Below, piece by piece: positions 1 to 9,310 of a stretch of 64,000 bases of DNA. Under the pieces are notes generated by a model that was given only the letters and a program-made list of their open reading frames with translations, had not been told where the DNA came from and made no database searches. Location of the stretch: NCBI GenBank assembly GCA_019358875.1, contig JAHHIF010000023.1, forward strand, positions 1-64,000, read 5' to 3'. The stretch's first letter is position 1; the number at the start of each line of letters is the position of its first letter. Origin of the DNA: Symplocastrum torsivum CPER-KK1. GTDB taxonomy: Bacteria > Cyanobacteriota > Cyanobacteriia > Cyanobacteriales > Coleofasciculaceae. Both the position numbers and the translations under genes were made by a program.

Positions 1-124
1 GTCAATTATTAATCCCAGTTATGATTGGAGGAATTATCAGCAACAAGAGCTTATTATTCCTTGAGCCTTAAATAACTAATTAATCCATCGGTTGTTTTCC
101 TCTGACTTATTCAGCAAGCCCTAA

Positions 125-345
125 TTATCCTAAGCAGGATGCGGAGTGCGATCGCATCCTACCTTCAAGCTGTGAGAGTTCAACTTCAACAGGAGCCACC
201 CAAACGGTTTTCGGTTTATCTAGATTGAGTTGAACCGGGGTAAAATCCTCTACCGACAAAGATTCGGCTAACTTATCTAGGCGAATCTCTTCTCATTTAC
301 CTGTTGAGCATTCCAGGGGGCTTCCGTCAAAAAGTGGATGCGCCG
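125..345 (-). pseudogene. decayed coding remnant with a frameshift
   Basis: On the minus strand a coherent frame runs from about 292 to a TAA at 125-127 and reads EIRLDKLAESL, then VEDFTPVQLNLDKP, then KTVWVAPVEVELSQLEG. It has no start codon and is preceded in frame by TGA. The frame one base over, just upstream (about 345-286), reads FLTEAPWNAQQVNE and ends in TAG. Removing one G near 292 would join the two. I read this as the 3' end of a dead gene. I do not recognise the family. It could also be a chance open frame, but the composition is protein-like. Confidence 0.4.
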
Positions 346-375
346 CCTCGGAGGTTTCCTCCGAATTTAGGCGCA
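339..375. repeat. two-stage hairpin
   Basis: TCGGAGG-TTT-CCTCCGA (348-364) is a perfect 7-bp stem. It is nested in an outer 6-bp stem, TGCGCC (339-344) with GGCGCA (370-375). There is no T-run, so it is not an obvious terminator. It overlaps the 5' part of the decayed frame at 125-345. Confidence 0.5.
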
Positions 376-505
376 CCAAGAGTGTAATCGGTGGTAAGTC
401 ACTCCCACCGCGTTATCCGCCATTTGAGACAGGTTTTTTCGTTCACTTTCCCCTAATAATCCCCCTTTATTAACTCTTTATTTTCGTTTAAGTCCCGTTA
501 AGCCT

Positions 506-550
506 AAAAAAGCACTAGGCAATTGGTTTATACCCAATTGCCTAGTTTTT
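506..550 (-). terminator. bidirectional intrinsic terminator
   Basis: A perfect 13-bp stem (514-526 with 534-546) has a 7-nt loop. It carries A-run bases on the left and a T-run on the right, so it could stop transcription from either side. It lies just downstream of the minus-strand gene ending at 583. Confidence 0.85.
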
Positions 551-582
551 GCCTATTTACTAATAACCAGTAACTACAAGTG

Positions 583-834
583 CTAATAGTAGTCAGTTTC
601 TGGTTCTGGGAGAGGCATCACTTCAAAATTAGAAGGGTCTCGTAGGTAGCGGGTAGCTTCCTCTTCTAAACGGTGGATGCGGTAGGATTCAAGGGCATTT
701 GTGTGCCGGAGGGCTGCCAGGTAGCCATCAATATACAACCGCAGGTCATCGAAGCGATAACCTCTATTCCACATAAAAACTAAAGCATCAGTAAGCTGTT
801 GGTAGTAGCGTATGGTTTCAGTATCTTGAAGCAT
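583..834 (-). CDS. small conserved cyanobacterial protein (DUF6761-like)
   Basis: This is an 83-residue acidic soluble protein beginning MLQDTETIRYYQQLTDALV and ending in an EPETDYY tail. There is no signal peptide or membrane segment. The sequence resembles a short protein family I know only from cyanobacteria (DUF6761, recalled from memory). No function is established, and none can be inferred from the neighbours. The gene stands alone, facing away from the OmpR-type regulator at 1391, and ends just before a strong terminator at 506-550. The ATG at 832-834 is the only good start. Confidence 0.7.
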   Translation of the reverse strand: MLQDTETIRYYQQLTDALVFMWNRGYRFDDLRLYIDGYLAALRHTNALESYRIHRLEEEATRYLRDPSNFEVMPLPEPETDYY

Positions 835-1042
835 GGTTTAAAGAGTTTTGAGTTGCTAATTTTAAGTTTTGAGTTGTACGCTGTCAATTCGATGAGTCAT
901 AACTACAATGACAGATACTACTCATTGTTATTGTGCCCAAGGTAAGCAGGGAAATCTCCTAGCTTGGGTAAGAAGAATATTTCCCGCTTAGTTGGCAAAA
1001 TTGTCATAGGACTGATTTTTCGGAAACTAAAGTGTATAGGTA

Positions 1043-1071
1043 AGAAAGGCGATCGCATGGATCGCCTTTCT
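1043..1071. repeat. HIP1-containing perfect hairpin
   Basis: A 12-bp perfect stem (1043-1054 with 1060-1071) surrounds a 5-nt loop and includes a GCGATCGC octamer. No T-run follows. It lies in the 556-bp gap between the minus gene at 583-834 and the regulator at 1391, in which I see no other gene. Confidence 0.6.
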
Positions 1072-1390
1072 CTCAGCTGAGGTAGAGATGCTTGATTATA
1101 CGGCATCGCCCAGTTGGGGGTATTTTTTTGAGCAATCGGCGGTTCAGACATCAGCTTACTCAGCAGCAGTCGAATACGTTAATGTTCGTTAAGCTTATTG
1201 TACCCCTAGAGCCACTATACGGTTGGAGCCTTCCTATTACTATCTGGTAGAACAGTTCTGGGGAACTGTTGAACTGGCTATCTTTATATCTTCCCTCGAA
1301 GTGAGCTTGCTTCCTCAGTAACAGCTGTTACAAAATCTTGACATTAGCTTTGATAACCTGAGACGCACCGCGTCAAGGAAGTAAGCTGCC

Positions 1391-2170
1391 GTGGGATTGG
1401 TTTCTATTCAAATTGTTGAGGGTAATCCTCATTTGCGATCGCTATTGGGCTGGCACTTACAGCAATCAGGCTACTGGGTGCATCAATCAGCAACACTGCA
1501 TCAGGCAAGAGACACGTTCTACCATCGTCAACCGACACTGGTTGTTCTTGACTCTGATTTACCTGATGGTGACGGTGTCGAGTTTTGTCGCTGGCTTCAG
1601 CAGCAGCGGCAATCGCTGATTTTAATGTTGTCTGCCCGCAACACAGAAAGTGATATCGTTGCCGGACTCAAAGCTGGTGCGGATGATTACTTGACTAAAC
1701 CGTTTGGGATGCAAGAGTTTATGGCGCGGATTGAGGCACTAATTCGACGTGTCCGCACAACCGCTGCGCCAATTTCTCTTGAATATGGTGACCTTAAAAT
1801 TGACCTCGTGCAGCGTCGTGTTCGCTTCAAAGACGAGTTTATTGACCTAACACCTCAGGAATTTAGCTTGCTCTATGTGCTGGCACAAGCAGAAGGACTG
1901 CCTCTAAGTCGTTCTGAACTCCTACGCCGCGCTTGGCCGGATGCCATTGACAACCCACGCACGATTGACACCCACGTCCTCTCCCTCCGTAAAAAGATTG
2001 AAACCGATCCCCGACAACCTAGCTTGATTCAAACCGTTCGCAACGTCGGTTATCGGTTCAACCCCGCCGTAATTCAAGGAAATCAGATTCCATCAGGAGA
2101 ACTAGCGACTCAAAGAATTAATGCTGGATATCCTGCTGCATCAGTAGCAGCCAGAGTAATTCAGCAGTAA
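1391..2170 (+). CDS. OmpR/PhoB-family response regulator, atypical receiver
   Basis: This 259-residue DNA-binding regulator has a receiver at about 4-118 (phospho-acceptor D54 in [13 protein letters not shown]81, K103) and a winged-helix DNA-binding domain at about 128-227 (LTPQEFSLLYVL, DTHVLSLRKKIE, VRNVGYRF). The tail of about 30 residues looks disordered. The receiver's usual acidic pair near the start is altered: E10 is followed by G11 instead of Asp/Glu, which weakens Mg2+ binding. Some cyanobacterial regulators such as NblR work without phosphorylation, and this may be similar, but I cannot assign it to NblR, RpaB or another named regulator. The start is GTG at 1391. No partner kinase gene is adjacent. 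Confidence 0.9.
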   Translation: MGLVSIQIVEGNPHLRSLLGWHLQQSGYWVHQSATLHQARDTFYHRQPTLVVLDSDLPDGDGVEFCRWLQQQRQSLILMLSARNTESDIVAGLKAGADDYLTKPFGMQEFMARIEALIRRVRTTAAPISLEYGDLKIDLVQRRVRFKDEFIDLTPQEFSLLYVLAQAEGLPLSRSELLRRAWPDAIDNPRTIDTHVLSLRKKIETDPRQPSLIQTVRNVGYRFNPAVIQGNQIPSGELATQRINAGYPAASVAARVIQQ

Positions 2171-2315
2171 ATCAAATGAAGTAGGTAGCAGCGCCTCAGA
2201 TAGGCTTCGTAATTCATCCCACCTTAAAAAAACTGGGATGAACGGCGACATTTCTGTAAACTAGAATGGGATGCAAACTGTTTAAGTTTGTGTGAAGTAT
2301 TCTGGTAACTGCGTT

Positions 2316-2642
2316 ATGACTATGGTATTCACAGCAGCTTTTCTCGCGGCTTCTGCTTCGCCGATCGTAGCTCCTGAACGCTCCAGTCAAGTTACCCCCA
2401 AGCACTATCCCAACTACAAGGTAATTGTGCTAAACGATGACTTCAACACGTTCCCGCACGTTGCCGAGTGCTTGATGAAGTATATTCCCAACATGACAAG
2501 CGATCGCGCTTGGGAACTTACCAATCAGGTACACTACGAAGGCCAAGCAACTGTCTGGGTTGGCCCTCAAGAGCAAGCGGAACTTTATCACCAGCAGCTT
2601 AGTCGTGCTGGATTAACAATGGCGCCTCTAGAAGCTGCCTAA
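2316..2642 (+). CDS. clpS: ATP-dependent Clp protease adaptor ClpS
   Basis: ClpS delivers N-degron substrates to the ClpC/ClpP protease by binding the Clp N-domain. The core motif YKVIVLNDDFNTF and the following VAECLMKYIP are the canonical substrate-pocket region. About 108 residues from the ATG at 2316, with a short Ala-rich N-terminus. The frame is open back to a GTG at 2292, so eight more residues are possible, and a second ATG lies at 2322. The stop is 9 bp from the DUF2103 gene at 2652, so the two probably share a transcript. Cyanobacteria often carry two ClpS forms, and I cannot say from this alone which one this is. Confidence 0.93.
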   Translation: MTMVFTAAFLAASASPIVAPERSSQVTPKHYPNYKVIVLNDDFNTFPHVAECLMKYIPNMTSDRAWELTNQVHYEGQATVWVGPQEQAELYHQQLSRAGLTMAPLEAA

Positions 2643-2651
2643 ATAAACATC

Positions 2652-2948
2652 ATGAGCAACCCCAACGGCGGTAGACTGGTTTGGAATCACTCAACTCACA
2701 TTCCGGGGCTAATTCCCGTACTCGAACGACTCCTCGGTAACAGTAGTAGCATTCAAACCATTACTCCTGCCGTGATTGGACGTGCTAGAAGTCATTGTCC
2801 TAGGTTGGAATTGAAAGTATCTGTACCGATTCGGGGCGGATATAAGATTATTGCTAGGGCTGGAAAGACGTTTCAAGAAGTGTTTATTCTGACTGTCTTG
2901 GATAAGGAAGAGCTAGAAAATGCGATCGCAAAAGCTCTAAAACGCTAA
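2652..2948 (+). CDS. DUF2103 family predicted metal-binding protein
   Basis: This 98-residue basic protein matches the cyanobacterial DUF2103 family: GGRLVWNHSTHIPGLIPVLE, then PAVIGRARSHCPRLELKV, and a Lys-rich end. The conserved His and Cys residues (H in WNHSTH, C in SHCPRL) are the likely basis for the 'metal-binding' label; the role is unknown. It follows clpS by 9 bp, a pairing I recall from other cyanobacteria. There is no signal peptide. A weak hairpin with a T-run at about 2970-3012 may end the transcript. Confidence 0.8.
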   Translation: MSNPNGGRLVWNHSTHIPGLIPVLERLLGNSSSIQTITPAVIGRARSHCPRLELKVSVPIRGGYKIIARAGKTFQEVFILTVLDKEELENAIAKALKR

Positions 2949-2967
2949 GAAGTTCTCAAAAAGCCCT

Positions 2968-3014
2968 CATAGCTGAAAGCCGTCAGCTTGTCGCGTATCA
3001 GCTTTTTTGTTTTC
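2968..3014 (+). terminator. possible terminator after clpS-DUF2103
   Basis: AGCTGA at about 2971 can pair with TCAGCT at about 2983, or with the TCAGCT that leads directly into a TTTTTT run at about 3003-3009. The stem is short and has alternative pairings, so this is only a moderate call. Confidence 0.4.
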
Positions 3015-3215
3015 CTTGTTCTGTCTAAATTTCACATACCACCCCCTGCACCTCATCTCTCCAGGAAACCGCTATAGCCACTAGCTATCGGTAAAACTAA
3101 TAGAGAAAAAATGCGAACAAAGCTTTGTACAACTCCCTAGGACTTGTGCGAAATCCCCTATTCACAAGTTTTTCACAATTTCTACTTAGTATTCAAAAAT
3201 CAGGGTTCTAATAGT

Positions 3216-3262
3216 TGTTAGGTATTAGGTGGTAGGGGAGAGGGATTTTCATTGCAATGTTT
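3216..3262 (+). repeat. heptad array with conserved tail (copy 1)
   Basis: Degenerate TAGGTGG-type heptads (TTAGGTATTAGGTGGTAGG) are followed by GGATTTTCATTGCAATGTTTGTG. The same heptad-plus-tail layout recurs at 16818-16881 and 63249-63292. Heptad repeats of this kind are known from filamentous cyanobacteria as STRR/LTRR sequences. The rest of the 505-bp gap (2949-3453) holds no gene. Confidence 0.7.
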
Positions 3263-3411
3263 GTGTACTCCTGTTCATGGGTGTCTTCTTGCTAAGTTGA
3301 TGTGCAATAAAACTGTATAAATCTTGATAGTGAGTTGTTAGTTTTTAGGCGTTAGTAATAAAAAATGTTGCTCAACTCCTCCTTTGACTTTTCAGCAACC
3401 AATATTTCCCT

Positions 3412-3450
3412 AATAACCAATAACCAACAATTAACAACTAACAACCAACA
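3412..3450 (+). repeat. heptad array, C/A-rich strand
   Basis: Consecutive heptads ATAACCA, ATAACCA, ACAATTA, ACAACTA, ACAACCA run up to the moaE stop codon. A partly complementary T/G-rich stretch lies at about 3332-3357, so the region can fold. It belongs to the same general class of 7-bp repeats as the GGTGGTA arrays. Confidence 0.55.
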
Positions 3451-3453
3451 CCC

Positions 3454-3951
3454 TTAGCATTTAGAATCGGTGTCTTCACAAGCACCAATACTCACCCAGC
3501 TACTGGAACCATCAGTCCAATGTTCTTTTTTCCAAATTGGGGCATTATGTTTTAGCGTGTCAATCGCATACTTGCAAGCTTCAAACGCTTCGGAACGATG
3601 AGGACACCCAACAGCTAGCAAGACACTAATTTCCCCAACCTGTAAGCGACCAATACGATGATGAATTACCACACGATTCACATCAGACCATTTCTGTCGA
3701 ATCTCAGCAGCAATTGAAGTGAAGACCTGTACTGCCATCGGTTCATACGCCTGATACTCCAGGGCAACAACTGGCTTACCGTCCGTTTGCTTGCGTACTG
3801 TCCCACTCATGACAACGATAGCCCCATTCGCTGGATCATCGGCGAGGGCATAAATTTCCGTCAGGGATAACGGCGCAAAGGTAATCGTAAAACTATCTCC
3901 AGCATACTGTTGAGCTGAAGCGCTAAGAGACTTGATTAATCCTAAATTCAT
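3454..3951 (-). CDS. moaE: molybdopterin synthase catalytic subunit MoaE
   Basis: MoaE is the large subunit of molybdopterin synthase. With thiocarboxylated MoaD it converts cyclic pyranopterin monophosphate (precursor Z) to molybdopterin in the cytosol. At 165 residues it is slightly longer than usual, from an N-terminal extension of about 20. Diagnostic stretches are GAIVVMSGTVR, LEYQAYEPMA, IHHRIGRLQVGE and APIWKKEHW with the catalytic lysines. No other moa gene is in the window, so it is isolated here. It points away from the kinase gene at 4123, and the 171-bp gap probably holds divergent promoters. Confidence 0.95.
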   Translation of the reverse strand: MNLGLIKSLSASAQQYAGDSFTITFAPLSLTEIYALADDPANGAIVVMSGTVRKQTDGKPVVALEYQAYEPMAVQVFTSIAAEIRQKWSDVNRVVIHHRIGRLQVGEISVLLAVGCPHRSEAFEACKYAIDTLKHNAPIWKKEHWTDGSSSWVSIGACEDTDSKC

Positions 3952-4122
3952 CGCAACTATCGCAACTTCTGTGTTGTTAATTAAAACGCCTAAACCTATT
4001 GTGTTTGATCTAGTGCCATTGGTGTTTACTCAATTAGTGCTGAAATACACTAAAGAAGAAGCCTCTTTTTCACATTCCGATGAGACTAGCAACAACTAAC
4101 TACGGAAAAACTTTTCAGCATA

Positions 4123-7100
4123 ATGAAAGCAGTACTGCCTAATAATGAAATGGATGGGTTTGAGGTGACGTACCAGGATAAGATTCTTGAGCCTGGTGCT
4201 AAAGAGGCATTGGATGATTTCACGCTGTTAGCCGCACAAATTTGTGAAGCGCCAACCGCCTTGATCACGCTGCTTGACCACAATCGGCAACAGATTCACT
4301 CACAATACGGTTTAACACTTACACAGACGGCTAAGGAAATCGCTTTTTGCGCCCATGTCGCTCTAAAAGCTGACGTATTCATCGTTCCAGATGCTCTTGT
4401 TGATGAACGGTTTGCGGCTGATCCTTTAGTCATTTCTGCTCCCTACATTCGATTTTATGCAGGTGTACCCCTGATTACGTCTCAAGGATATACAGTGGGA
4501 ACACTTAGTATTATTGACTATGTACCACGGGAACTGACTCCTGGGCAGTTGGCAAGGCTACAAACCTTAAGCCGTCAAGTCATTAGGCAACTGGAACTAA
4601 GACAGAATTTAGTCAATCTAGAACACACAGCGCGAGAAAGTGAACAGTTAGAGCGTAAGCTGCGCCATCGGGAGTTAGAACTCCTTGATGTCTTTGAAAA
4701 TGGGCCTAGTGGTTTACACTGTCTGGATGCGAACGGGATGATCCTGTGGGCGAATCAATCTGAACTCGATCTTCTTGGTTACACTCGCGAAGAGTATGTT
4801 GGTCATCCAGCCGCAAACTTCTACGCTGACAAGGCAGTAATTGAGGATATCCTCAAAAGGCTAGCAGCAAACGAGACACTACATAACTACGAAGCACGGA
4901 TGCTGTGCAAGGATGGCTCAAGCCGCTATGTACTCATCAACTCCAATGTGCTGTGGGAAGATGGCAAGTTTAGCCATACACGTTGCTTTACTCGTGACAT
5001 CACTGAGCGCAAATTGGCTGAGGAGGCGCTACGGCAGACTGAAGAGCGCTTCCGCAACTTAGTTGAAACGAGTAGTGATTGGGTGTGGGAAGTGGATGAA
5101 AATGCCGTCTATACCTATGCCAGTCCCAAAGTACGTGATGTGTTGGGTTATGAACCCGAAGAAGTCATTGGCAAGACTCCTTTTGATTGGATGCCTGCCG
5201 AAGAAGCTCGTCGGGTCGCTGATATTTTTGCTCCCATTGCCGCTCAAGCCTTGCCCTTTTCCTGTTTGGAAAACCTCAACATTCATAAAGATGGGCATTT
5301 AGTTGTTCTTGAAACCAGTGGCATTCCTTTCTTCAATGCTGAAGGGAGATTTCGCGGTTATCGAGGGATGGATCGAGATATCACAAGGCGAAAATCAGTA
5401 GAGGCAGAACTTCGTGATTTAGGAGCGGCACTGGAAAATGCAGTTGAGGGAATTTCTCGTTTAGATGCCCAAGGGCGCTACATCGCTGTCAACAAATCCT
5501 ATGCCAATACTCACGGCTATGAGCCGGAAGAAATGATCGGGATGGAGTGGCAGTTAACAGTACATCCTGAAGACGTGGATAAGCTGACAGCAGCTTACCA
5601 ACAGATGTTGGTCTCAGGCAAGGTGGACACTGAAGCCAGAGGGATACGCAAAGGAGGTGCAGTTTTTTATAAGCAAGTGGTGATGATTGCGGCTTACGAC
5701 GGACAAAAGCAATTTATCGGTCATCACTGCTTTATGAAAGATATTAGCGATCGCAAACGAACGGAGCAGAAAATCCATGAACAAGCGGCACTACTCGATG
5801 TTGCCACTGAAGCGATTTTTGTCCACAGTCTAGACAACAAAATTCTATTTTGGAATAAAGGTGCTGAGCGTCTTTATGGCTGGAAGAGAGAGGAGGTTGT
5901 GGGAAAAAATGCCTGGAGGCTCTTGTACCAGAACAGCCAGTCCCAACAGGAAATTCAAAAGACTCTGCTTGAGAGAGGTGAGTGGCAGGGTGAGCTACAT
6001 AAAGTTACGAAAGATAACAGAGATATTATTGTTGAAAGTCGTCTGACCTTAGTACGGGATACCCAAAATCAACCAAAATCAATTCTCGTTGTCAATACCG
6101 ATATAACAGAAAAAAAACAACTGGAAGCACAATTTCTCCGTACTCAACGAATGGAGAGTATTGGTACATTAGCAGGTGGTATTGCCCATGATTTAAACAA
6201 TGTGCTTGCTCCAATTTTGATGGCGGTTCAACTGTTACAAATAAAACTAACAGATGAGCGTTCCCAGCAGTGGCTAGATATTCTAGAAACGAGCGCTCGG
6301 CGAGGAGCAGATTTAGTTAAGCAGGTTGTCTCTTTTGCGAGAGGGATGGATGGCGATCGCACAATTGTCCAAGTCAGGCATATTCTCTCGGAAATTCGGC
6401 AAATTGCTAGGGAGACATTTCCCAAATCAATTGAAATGTATGTTGATGTGTCACAAGATTTATGGGCGGTTTCTGGTGATGCAACCCAACTACATCAAGT
6501 GTTTATGAATCTTTGCGTCAACGCCCGTGACGCTCTCCCTGATGGCGGTACGCTTAGTATTTCTGCGGAAAATCTGCTTATTGATGAAGATTATGCGCGG
6601 ATGAATATTGAGGCAAAAGTTGGTACTTATGTTGTGGTGACTGTTTCCGATACAGGAATCGGTATTCCTAAGGAAATATTGGATCGAATTTTCGAGCCAT
6701 TTTTTACAACTAAAGAAATAGGAAAAGGCACAGGGCTGGGTCTTTCAACAGTAATGGGTATCATCAAGAGCCATGGGGGTTTTATCAATGTGTATAGTGA
6801 AATCGGTCAAGGTACAGAATTTAAGATATACTTGCCAGCCTTAGAAGAGACGGAAGCGCGGTCGTTTGAAGAACTCGAACCACCCGCAGGACGAGGAGAA
6901 CTTATTCTTGTTGTTGATGATGAAGTATCAATTCGGACGATTACTAAAACGGCATTAGAAAACCATCATTATCGAGTGTTGACAGCTAGTGATGGGATAG
7001 AAGCGATCGCTTTATACGCTCAGCACAAAAAATCTATCAATGCCGTTTTGATTGACATAATGATGCCTGAAATGGATGGCTCAACGACTATTCGTACTTT

Positions 7101-7266
7101 ACGGAAAATGGAGCCACAGGTTAAAATTATTGCCGTTAGTGGATTAGTCTCTACTGATAAGCTGGCACAACTAGCAATGCTTGAAGTTAATACTTTCTTA
7201 TCAAAACCTTATACAACAATAGACTTGCTAAAAAGCCTACATACTGTTCTCAACTCTCACGTCTAG
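4123..7266 (+). CDS. GAF-PAS4 hybrid histidine kinase with C-terminal receiver
   Basis: This 1047-residue cytoplasmic sensor kinase has a GAF domain (about 25-162), a short coiled coil, four PAS/PAC units (about 185-298, 305-425, 430-547, 552-667, three ending in D-I-T/S-x-R-K), a DHp domain with H689 in GGIAHDLNN, an HATPase ([26 protein letters not shown]) and a receiver from about 897 ([20 protein letters not shown]). There are no membrane segments. The ligand is unknown. From the fourth PAS to the end it is a close paralogue of the protein encoded at 7376-9310, which faces it tail to tail across 109 bp. The ATG at 4123 is the first good start. It may feed the phosphorelay of the facing operon, but this is inference. 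Confidence 0.93.
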   Translation: MKAVLPNNEMDGFEVTYQDKILEPGAKEALDDFTLLAAQICEAPTALITLLDHNRQQIHSQYGLTLTQTAKEIAFCAHVALKADVFIVPDALVDERFAADPLVISAPYIRFYAGVPLITSQGYTVGTLSIIDYVPRELTPGQLARLQTLSRQVIRQLELRQNLVNLEHTARESEQLERKLRHRELELLDVFENGPSGLHCLDANGMILWANQSELDLLGYTREEYVGHPAANFYADKAVIEDILKRLAANETLHNYEARMLCKDGSSRYVLINSNVLWEDGKFSHTRCFTRDITERKLAEEALRQTEERFRNLVETSSDWVWEVDENAVYTYASPKVRDVLGYEPEEVIGKTPFDWMPAEEARRVADIFAPIAAQALPFSCLENLNIHKDGHLVVLETSGIPFFNAEGRFRGYRGMDRDITRRKSVEAELRDLGAALENAVEGISRLDAQGRYIAVNKSYANTHGYEPEEMIGMEWQLTVHPEDVDKLTAAYQQMLVSGKVDTEARGIRKGGAVFYKQVVMIAAYDGQKQFIGHHCFMKDISDRKRTEQKIHEQAALLDVATEAIFVHSLDNKILFWNKGAERLYGWKREEVVGKNAWRLLYQNSQSQQEIQKTLLERGEWQGELHKVTKDNRDIIVESRLTLVRDTQNQPKSILVVNTDITEKKQLEAQFLRTQRMESIGTLAGGIAHDLNNVLAPILMAVQLLQIKLTDERSQQWLDILETSARRGADLVKQVVSFARGMDGDRTIVQVRHILSEIRQIARETFPKSIEMYVDVSQDLWAVSGDATQLHQVFMNLCVNARDALPDGGTLSISAENLLIDEDYARMNIEAKVGTYVVVTVSDTGIGIPKEILDRIFEPFFTTKEIGKGTGLGLSTVMGIIKSHGGFINVYSEIGQGTEFKIYLPALEETEARSFEELEPPAGRGELILVVDDEVSIRTITKTALENHHYRVLTASDGIEAIALYAQHKKSINAVLIDIMMPEMDGSTTIRTLRKMEPQVKIIAVSGLVSTDKLAQLAMLEVNTFLSKPYTTIDLLKSLHTVLNSHV

Positions 7267-7375
7267 AAACTATTTCCATAGCACTCGCCCAGGCAATTAG
7301 GACTCTCGCCAAATGCTAAAAGCTTGACACAAGTCAATATGTATCCCTTTTGCCTTCTGCCTTTTGTTATAAAGC

Positions 7376-9310
7376 TCAGAGTCGTGTTTGTAGTTGCTCG
7401 TTGCTAGCATTAGATGTTGGATTGTAGCGGAGTAATCCGTCAAGAGTTTTTAGTAATTCCTGTGTGGTGAAAGGTTTGGACAAAAATGTTTTAACCCCTG
7501 TACCGATAACAGCGGCAAGCTTATCACTTGAGGCGAGTCCACTGATAGCAATAATCTTGACTTGAGGGTTAATCTTACGCAACGTGCGGATAGTTGTTAG
7601 ACCATCCATAGACGGCATCATCATATCTGTCAATACAACACTAATTTTGTCACGATGTTCAGCATATAGAGCGACTGCCTCAATTCCATCACAAGCTGTC
7701 ATCACCTTGTAGTTGTAAGCTTCTAGTGAAGTTTTAGTAATTTCGCGAATCGCCACTTCATCATCGACAACGAGAATTAATTCTTCATGTCCGATCGGTA
7801 GTTCTGTATCTTCCAATACCTCTGTTTCTGTTGACTCTATAGCAGGTATGTACACCTTAAATTCGGTACCTTTTCCGATAACGCTGGATACATTAATAAA
7901 ACCGTTGTGGCTTTTAATAATACCCATTACTGTTGAAAGACCCAGCCCTGTGCCTTTCCCCAGTTCTTTAGTTGTAAAAAATGGCTCAAAAATGCGATCT
8001 AAGATTTCAGGCGGAATGCCGATTCCTGTATCTGTAACAGTAACAACAATGTAAGAACCGACTTGAGCATCAAGATGCATCTGAGCATAGCTTCGATCAA
8101 TAAATTGGTTTTCCGCACAGATGCTCAACCTTCCACCATCAGGCATCGCATCACGAGCGTTTACACAAAGGTTCATGAGAACCTGATGCAGTTGTGTTGC
8201 ATCTCCGGAAACCGTCCAAAGGGTTTGTGGAATATCAGTGCGAATTTCGATGGATTTTGGAAATGTTTCCTTAATAATCTGCCTAATTTCTGATATTAAG
8301 TGCTTGACTTGTAAAATTGTAAACTTACCTTCTAATCCTTTGGCAAATGACAGCACTTGCTTCACTAAATTCGCGCCGCGTTTAGCATTTGCTACTAGTA
8401 CAGGAATCAATCGCTGATATCGCTCCTCCTGAGGTTCTGCCTCTAGCAGTTGAGCCGTCATCAGAATAGGAGTCAGCACATTATTCAAGTCGTGGGCAAT
8501 GCCGCTAGCCAGTGTACCAATGCTCTCCATTCGCTGAGCGCGGAGAAACTGAGCTTCGAGTTGTTTTTTCTGTGTAATATCAGTGTTGACAACTAGGATG
8601 GATTTGGGTTGACCCTCCTCATCACGTACCAGTGTCCAACGGCTTTCGACGATGACTTCCTTGTCATCTTTGGTAAGTTGATGCAACTCTCCTTGCCACT
8701 CACCGTTCTGGACAAGAATTTTTTGGACTTGTTTGAGCTTAGCTTGCTGTTCCCCATCCAATAGATCCAGGGCATTCTTCCCGACAGCTTCAAGCGCCTT
8801 CCATCCATACAGACGCTCAGCGCCTTTATTCCAGAAGAGGATTTGGTTGTCTAAATCTCTAACCAGAATAGCGTCTGTTGCAACATCTAGCAGTGCCGCT
8901 TGTTCGCTGATTTTCTGTTCTGCCCGTTTGCGCTCGATCGCATAACGAATCGAACGCTCCAAGAGGGGGGCACCGAGTTTGTCTTTTTCCAGGTAATCTG
9001 CTGCACCAGCATTCATTGCCTCGATGTCTACTTCGTGGTCTCCCTGACCTGTAAGTAGGATGATTGGTGCTTTGCAGCCATTTGCCACCGCTTCTTGTAG
9101 GAGTTCTAGTCCAGTGCGCTCTCCTAGGCGGTAGTCGAAGAGATAGACATCATGCTGATTTTTGGCGATCGCTTTTAATGCCGCCTCATAACTTGCGACC
9201 CAGTCCACCTCAAATCGTATCCCTTCAATTTCAGTAAACCAACCCTGCGTCAGGATATAGTCATCTTCATCATCGTCCACTAAAAGGACTTTAACGGGAT
9301 CGTTGTTCAT
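7376..9310 (-). CDS. REC-PAS hybrid histidine kinase with second receiver
   Basis: About 644 residues from the ATG at 9310: an N-terminal receiver (LLVDDDEDD, phospho-Asp in YLFDYRLG), a PAS domain, a DHp with the phospho-His in SGIAHDLNN, an HATPase ([26 protein letters not shown]) and a C-terminal receiver (LVVDDEVAI, LTDMMMPSMDG). The frame is open to 9367, but GGAG seven bases before the ATG at 9310 supports that start and gives a 20-bp overlap with the Rcp1-like gene. It is the last gene of the overlapping operon. Two receivers flanking a kinase suggest it both receives and passes phosphate. Its PAS-to-receiver part closely matches the kinase at 4123-7266. Confidence 0.92.
   Translation of the reverse strand: MNNDPVKVLLVDDDEDDYILTQGWFTEIEGIRFEVDWVASYEAALKAIAKNQHDVYLFDYRLGERTGLELLQEAVANGCKAPIILLTGQGDHEVDIEAMNAGAADYLEKDKLGAPLLERSIRYAIERKRAEQKISEQAALLDVATDAILVRDLDNQILFWNKGAERLYGWKALEAVGKNALDLLDGEQQAKLKQVQKILVQNGEWQGELHQLTKDDKEVIVESRWTLVRDEEGQPKSILVVNTDITQKKQLEAQFLRAQRMESIGTLASGIAHDLNNVLTPILMTAQLLEAEPQEERYQRLIPVLVANAKRGANLVKQVLSFAKGLEGKFTILQVKHLISEIRQIIKETFPKSIEIRTDIPQTLWTVSGDATQLHQVLMNLCVNARDAMPDGGRLSICAENQFIDRSYAQMHLDAQVGSYIVVTVTDTGIGIPPEILDRIFEPFFTTKELGKGTGLGLSTVMGIIKSHNGFINVSSVIGKGTEFKVYIPAIESTETEVLEDTELPIGHEELILVVDDEVAIREITKTSLEAYNYKVMTACDGIEAVALYAEHRDKISVVLTDMMMPSMDGLTTIRTLRKINPQVKIIAISGLASSDKLAAVIGTGVKTFLSKPFTTQELLKTLDGLLRYNPTSNASNEQLQTRL

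Noticed and set aside
1-71. Open frames at the left edge ending at 64 and at 71
   Set aside because: Two frames are both open to the edge (ending QELIIP and SLLFLEP). I cannot tell which, if either, is the end of a real gene.
918-1151. 77-residue minus-strand frame
   Set aside because: Composition is not protein-like and it spans the HIP1 hairpin at 1043-1071; no ribosome site.
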